Source: Stakelama marina (GTDB taxonomy: Bacteria; Pseudomonadota; Alphaproteobacteria; Sphingomonadales; Sphingomonadaceae). Taken from it: a stretch of DNA of 64,000 nt. The notes beneath the pieces were generated by a model. It worked only from the letters and a program-made list of their open reading frames with translations, was not told where the DNA came from and searched no databases. This document shows positions 62,501 to 64,000 of the stretch, one piece after another. Location: contig NZ_JAGRQC010000003.1 of NCBI RefSeq assembly GCF_018122655.1, forward strand, positions 248,001 through 312,000. The letters run 5' to 3'. Position 1 is the stretch's first letter; each line of letters begins with the position of its first letter. A program made the translations under genes and the position numbers.

Positions 62501-64000
62501 GTGCGTTACGCATACGCCATTACCACCGCCCTGCTTCTCGGCGGCGCCGCCGCCACGATGACACTGCAACAGCCCGCCGGCGCCCAGACCGCGCAAAACG
62601 ACAAGAGCGTGATTTCCTCTGCCGTTCCGCAGGCGGGCGCACCGGGCAGCTTTGCCGATATGGTCGAGAAGCTGCAGCCGGCGGTGGTCAATATTTCGAC
62701 CACACAAAAGGTGAAGGTCAGCGCCAATCCGTTTGCCGGCACGCCGTTCGGCCAGATGTTCGGCAATCCCGGCGGGGGCGGCGATTCGGTGACGCGAGAG
62801 GCTGAGTCGCTCGGCTCCGGCTTCCTGATTTCGCCCGACGGCTATATCGTCACGAACAATCACGTCATTGCCGCCGGCAGCAAGAATGCGGTCGTTCAGT
62901 CGATCCAGGTCAAGCTGACCAACGGCAAGGAATACAAGGCAAAGCTGATCGGCAACGACGCCGCGTCCGACCTCGCGGTGCTGAAGATCGACGGCAACAA
63001 TCTGCCGTTCGTGAAATTCGGCAATTCCGACACGGCGCGCGTCGGTGACTGGGTGCTCGCCATCGGCCAGCCCTTCGGCATCGGTTCGACGGTGACGGCG
63101 GGCATCATCTCGGCGGTGCACCGGGTGACCGGCTCCGGCGCGTACGATCGCTTCATCCAGACCGATGCCGCGATCAACAAGGGCAATTCGGGCGGCCCGA
63201 TGTTCGACATGCACGGCAATGTCATCGGCATCAATTCGCAGATCCTGTCGCCGTCGGGTGGCAATGTCGGCATCGGCTTCGCGATTCCCGCGACCGAGGC
63301 GAAGCCGATCATCGACACGCTGATGAAGGGCGATTCGGTGAAGCGCGGCTATCTGGGCGTCGGCATCCAGCCGATGACCGACGACATGGCCGACGCGCTG
63401 GGTCTCCCGCGCAATCGCGGCGAACTGATCGCGTCGGTGCAGGACGGCGGTGCCGCGGCGCAGGCCGGCATCAAGCAGGGCGACGTGATCGTGAAGGTCG
63501 ACGGGCAGGACGTGACCCCCGATCAGACGCTCAGCTACCTCGTCGCCAACGTCCGGCCCGGCCAGACTGTGCCGATCGAACTGATCCGCGACGGCAAGCG
63601 CATGACGGTTCGCGCGACGCTGAAGCAGCGCCCGCCCGAGGATGAGCTGCAGGCGTTCAACAGCGACGACAGCCAGAATGCGATGCCCGACCAGCCCGGT
63701 CAGGACGAAGCCAATCCGGCATCGTCGATCGGTGTTGCGGTACAGCCGTTGACGCCGCAGATCGCGCGGCAGATCGGTGCGCCGGCCGATATCAAGGGTC
63801 TCGTCATCCTCGGCACCGATCCGTCGAGCGATGCAGCGCAGAAGGGCTTGAGCCGCGGTGACGTCATCGTCTCCGCCAATCGTCAGCCGGTATCGAGTGC
63901 GGCCGAACTCGGTCAGGCGATCGAGCGCGCCAAGAAGGCGGGCCGCAACCAGTTGCTGCTGCTCGTCTATTTCCAGCGCTTCCACCAGACGCGCTACATG
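62501..64000 (+). CDS. degP: Do/DegP family periplasmic serine endopeptidase, partial (3' end outside window)
   Basis: A DegP/MucD-type HtrA protease, acting as both protease and chaperone on misfolded envelope proteins. 500 residues are visible; family members are about 500-515, so only a few codons are missing. A signal peptide (AITTALLLGGAAATMTLQQPAGAQ) is followed by the trypsin-like domain with His in VTNNHVI, Asp in DAASDLAVLK and Ser in NKGNSGGPM. Two PDZ domains begin near residues 285 and 405 (GYLGVGIQPM; SIGVAVQPL). GTG at 62501 follows AGAGGAAG. It is downstream of hflKC, as in many alphaproteobacteria. Confidence 0.95.
   Translation, partial: MRYAYAITTALLLGGAAATMTLQQPAGAQTAQNDKSVISSAVPQAGAPGSFADMVEKLQPAVVNISTTQKVKVSANPFAGTPFGQMFGNPGGGGDSVTREAESLGSGFLISPDGYIVTNNHVIAAGSKNAVVQSIQVKLTNGKEYKAKLIGNDAASDLAVLKIDGNNLPFVKFGNSDTARVGDWVLAIGQPFGIGSTVTAGIISAVHRVTGSGAYDRFIQTDAAINKGNSGGPMFDMHGNVIGINSQILSPSGGNVGIGFAIPATEAKPIIDTLMKGDSVKRGYLGVGIQPMTDDMADALGLPRNRGELIASVQDGGAAAQAGIKQGDVIVKVDGQDVTPDQTLSYLVANVRPGQTVPIELIRDGKRMTVRATLKQRPPEDELQAFNSDDSQNAMPDQPGQDEANPASSIGVAVQPLTPQIARQIGAPADIKGLVILGTDPSSDAAQKGLSRGDVIVSANRQPVSSAAELGQAIERAKKAGRNQLLLLVYFQRFHQTRYM

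Overview
The window is chromosomal DNA of a high-GC alphaproteobacterium, most likely a Sphingomonas-type member of the Sphingomonadaceae. The evidence is a crtY-crtI-crtB carotenoid operon plus a separate crtZ, the gene families present (MipA/OmpV, DUF1674, zf-CHCC, CcdAB, HWE-type kinase), the hflK-hflC-degP order, and dispersed palindromes containing CCCTGAGCCTGTCGA, a core I recognise from sphingomonads. This is inference from gene content; there is no rRNA marker. I see no tRNA, rRNA, CRISPR array, insertion sequence or prophage. No gene-free stretch exceeds about 220 bases.

Layout. 1-5.4 kb: hemD (cut by the window edge)-hemC facing tsaD-gpsA, then an AsmA-like protein and a DUF1674 protein. 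5.5-10.9 kb: rsmB, rpe, a cytosolic heparinase II/III protein and purH. 10.9-17.8 kb: a polysaccharide flippase, polA, a class A beta-lactamase-like lipoprotein and a CPA1 Na+/H+ antiporter. 17.9-24.2 kb: nadB, an ABC ATPase, a zf-CHCC protein, tldD, a ccdAB module whose antitoxin is frameshifted, a PNPOx-like protein and a DUF2007 protein. 24.3-26.1 kb: glnK-amtB behind a sigma-54 promoter. 26.1-35.5 kb, mostly minus strand: a tight chain recQ - DUF442 phosphatase - unknown membrane protein - sterol desaturase - GMC oxidoreductase, then an M3 peptidase and an Atm1-type exporter. 35.5-42.2 kb: a small exported protein, a PAS-HWE histidine kinase, the crtY-crtI-LOG-crtB operon and an AT-richer TPR-like gene. 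42.3-48.9 kb: marR-MFS exporter, a second sterol desaturase, DUF2141, MipA/OmpV, a TPP riboswitch with thiC, and DUF1801. 48.9-50.5 kb: an AT-rich accessory patch holding a ClpP-fold SDH_sah-type serine protease, a coupled small ORF, and a parD antitoxin whose parE toxin is reduced to a stub. 50.5-64 kb: DUF3833 lipoprotein, HTH-like protein, K+ channel, ung, GFA protein, S41 protease, etfBA, sucC, crtZ, a CoA-binding protein, mrp, hflK-hflC and degP (cut by the window edge).

Most of the window is core metabolism and envelope maintenance. CrtB, CrtI, CrtY and CrtZ together can take geranylgeranyl diphosphate to hydroxylated beta-carotene. GlnK/AmtB form an ammonium uptake and sensing pair. 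HflKC and DegP serve membrane and periplasmic protein quality control. The most unusual points are the SDH_sah/small-ORF cassette, the two decayed toxin-antitoxin modules, the LOG gene inside the crt operon, and a recurring promoter geometry in which a -10-like hexamer lies 6-7 nt before the ATG, suggesting leaderless mRNAs.
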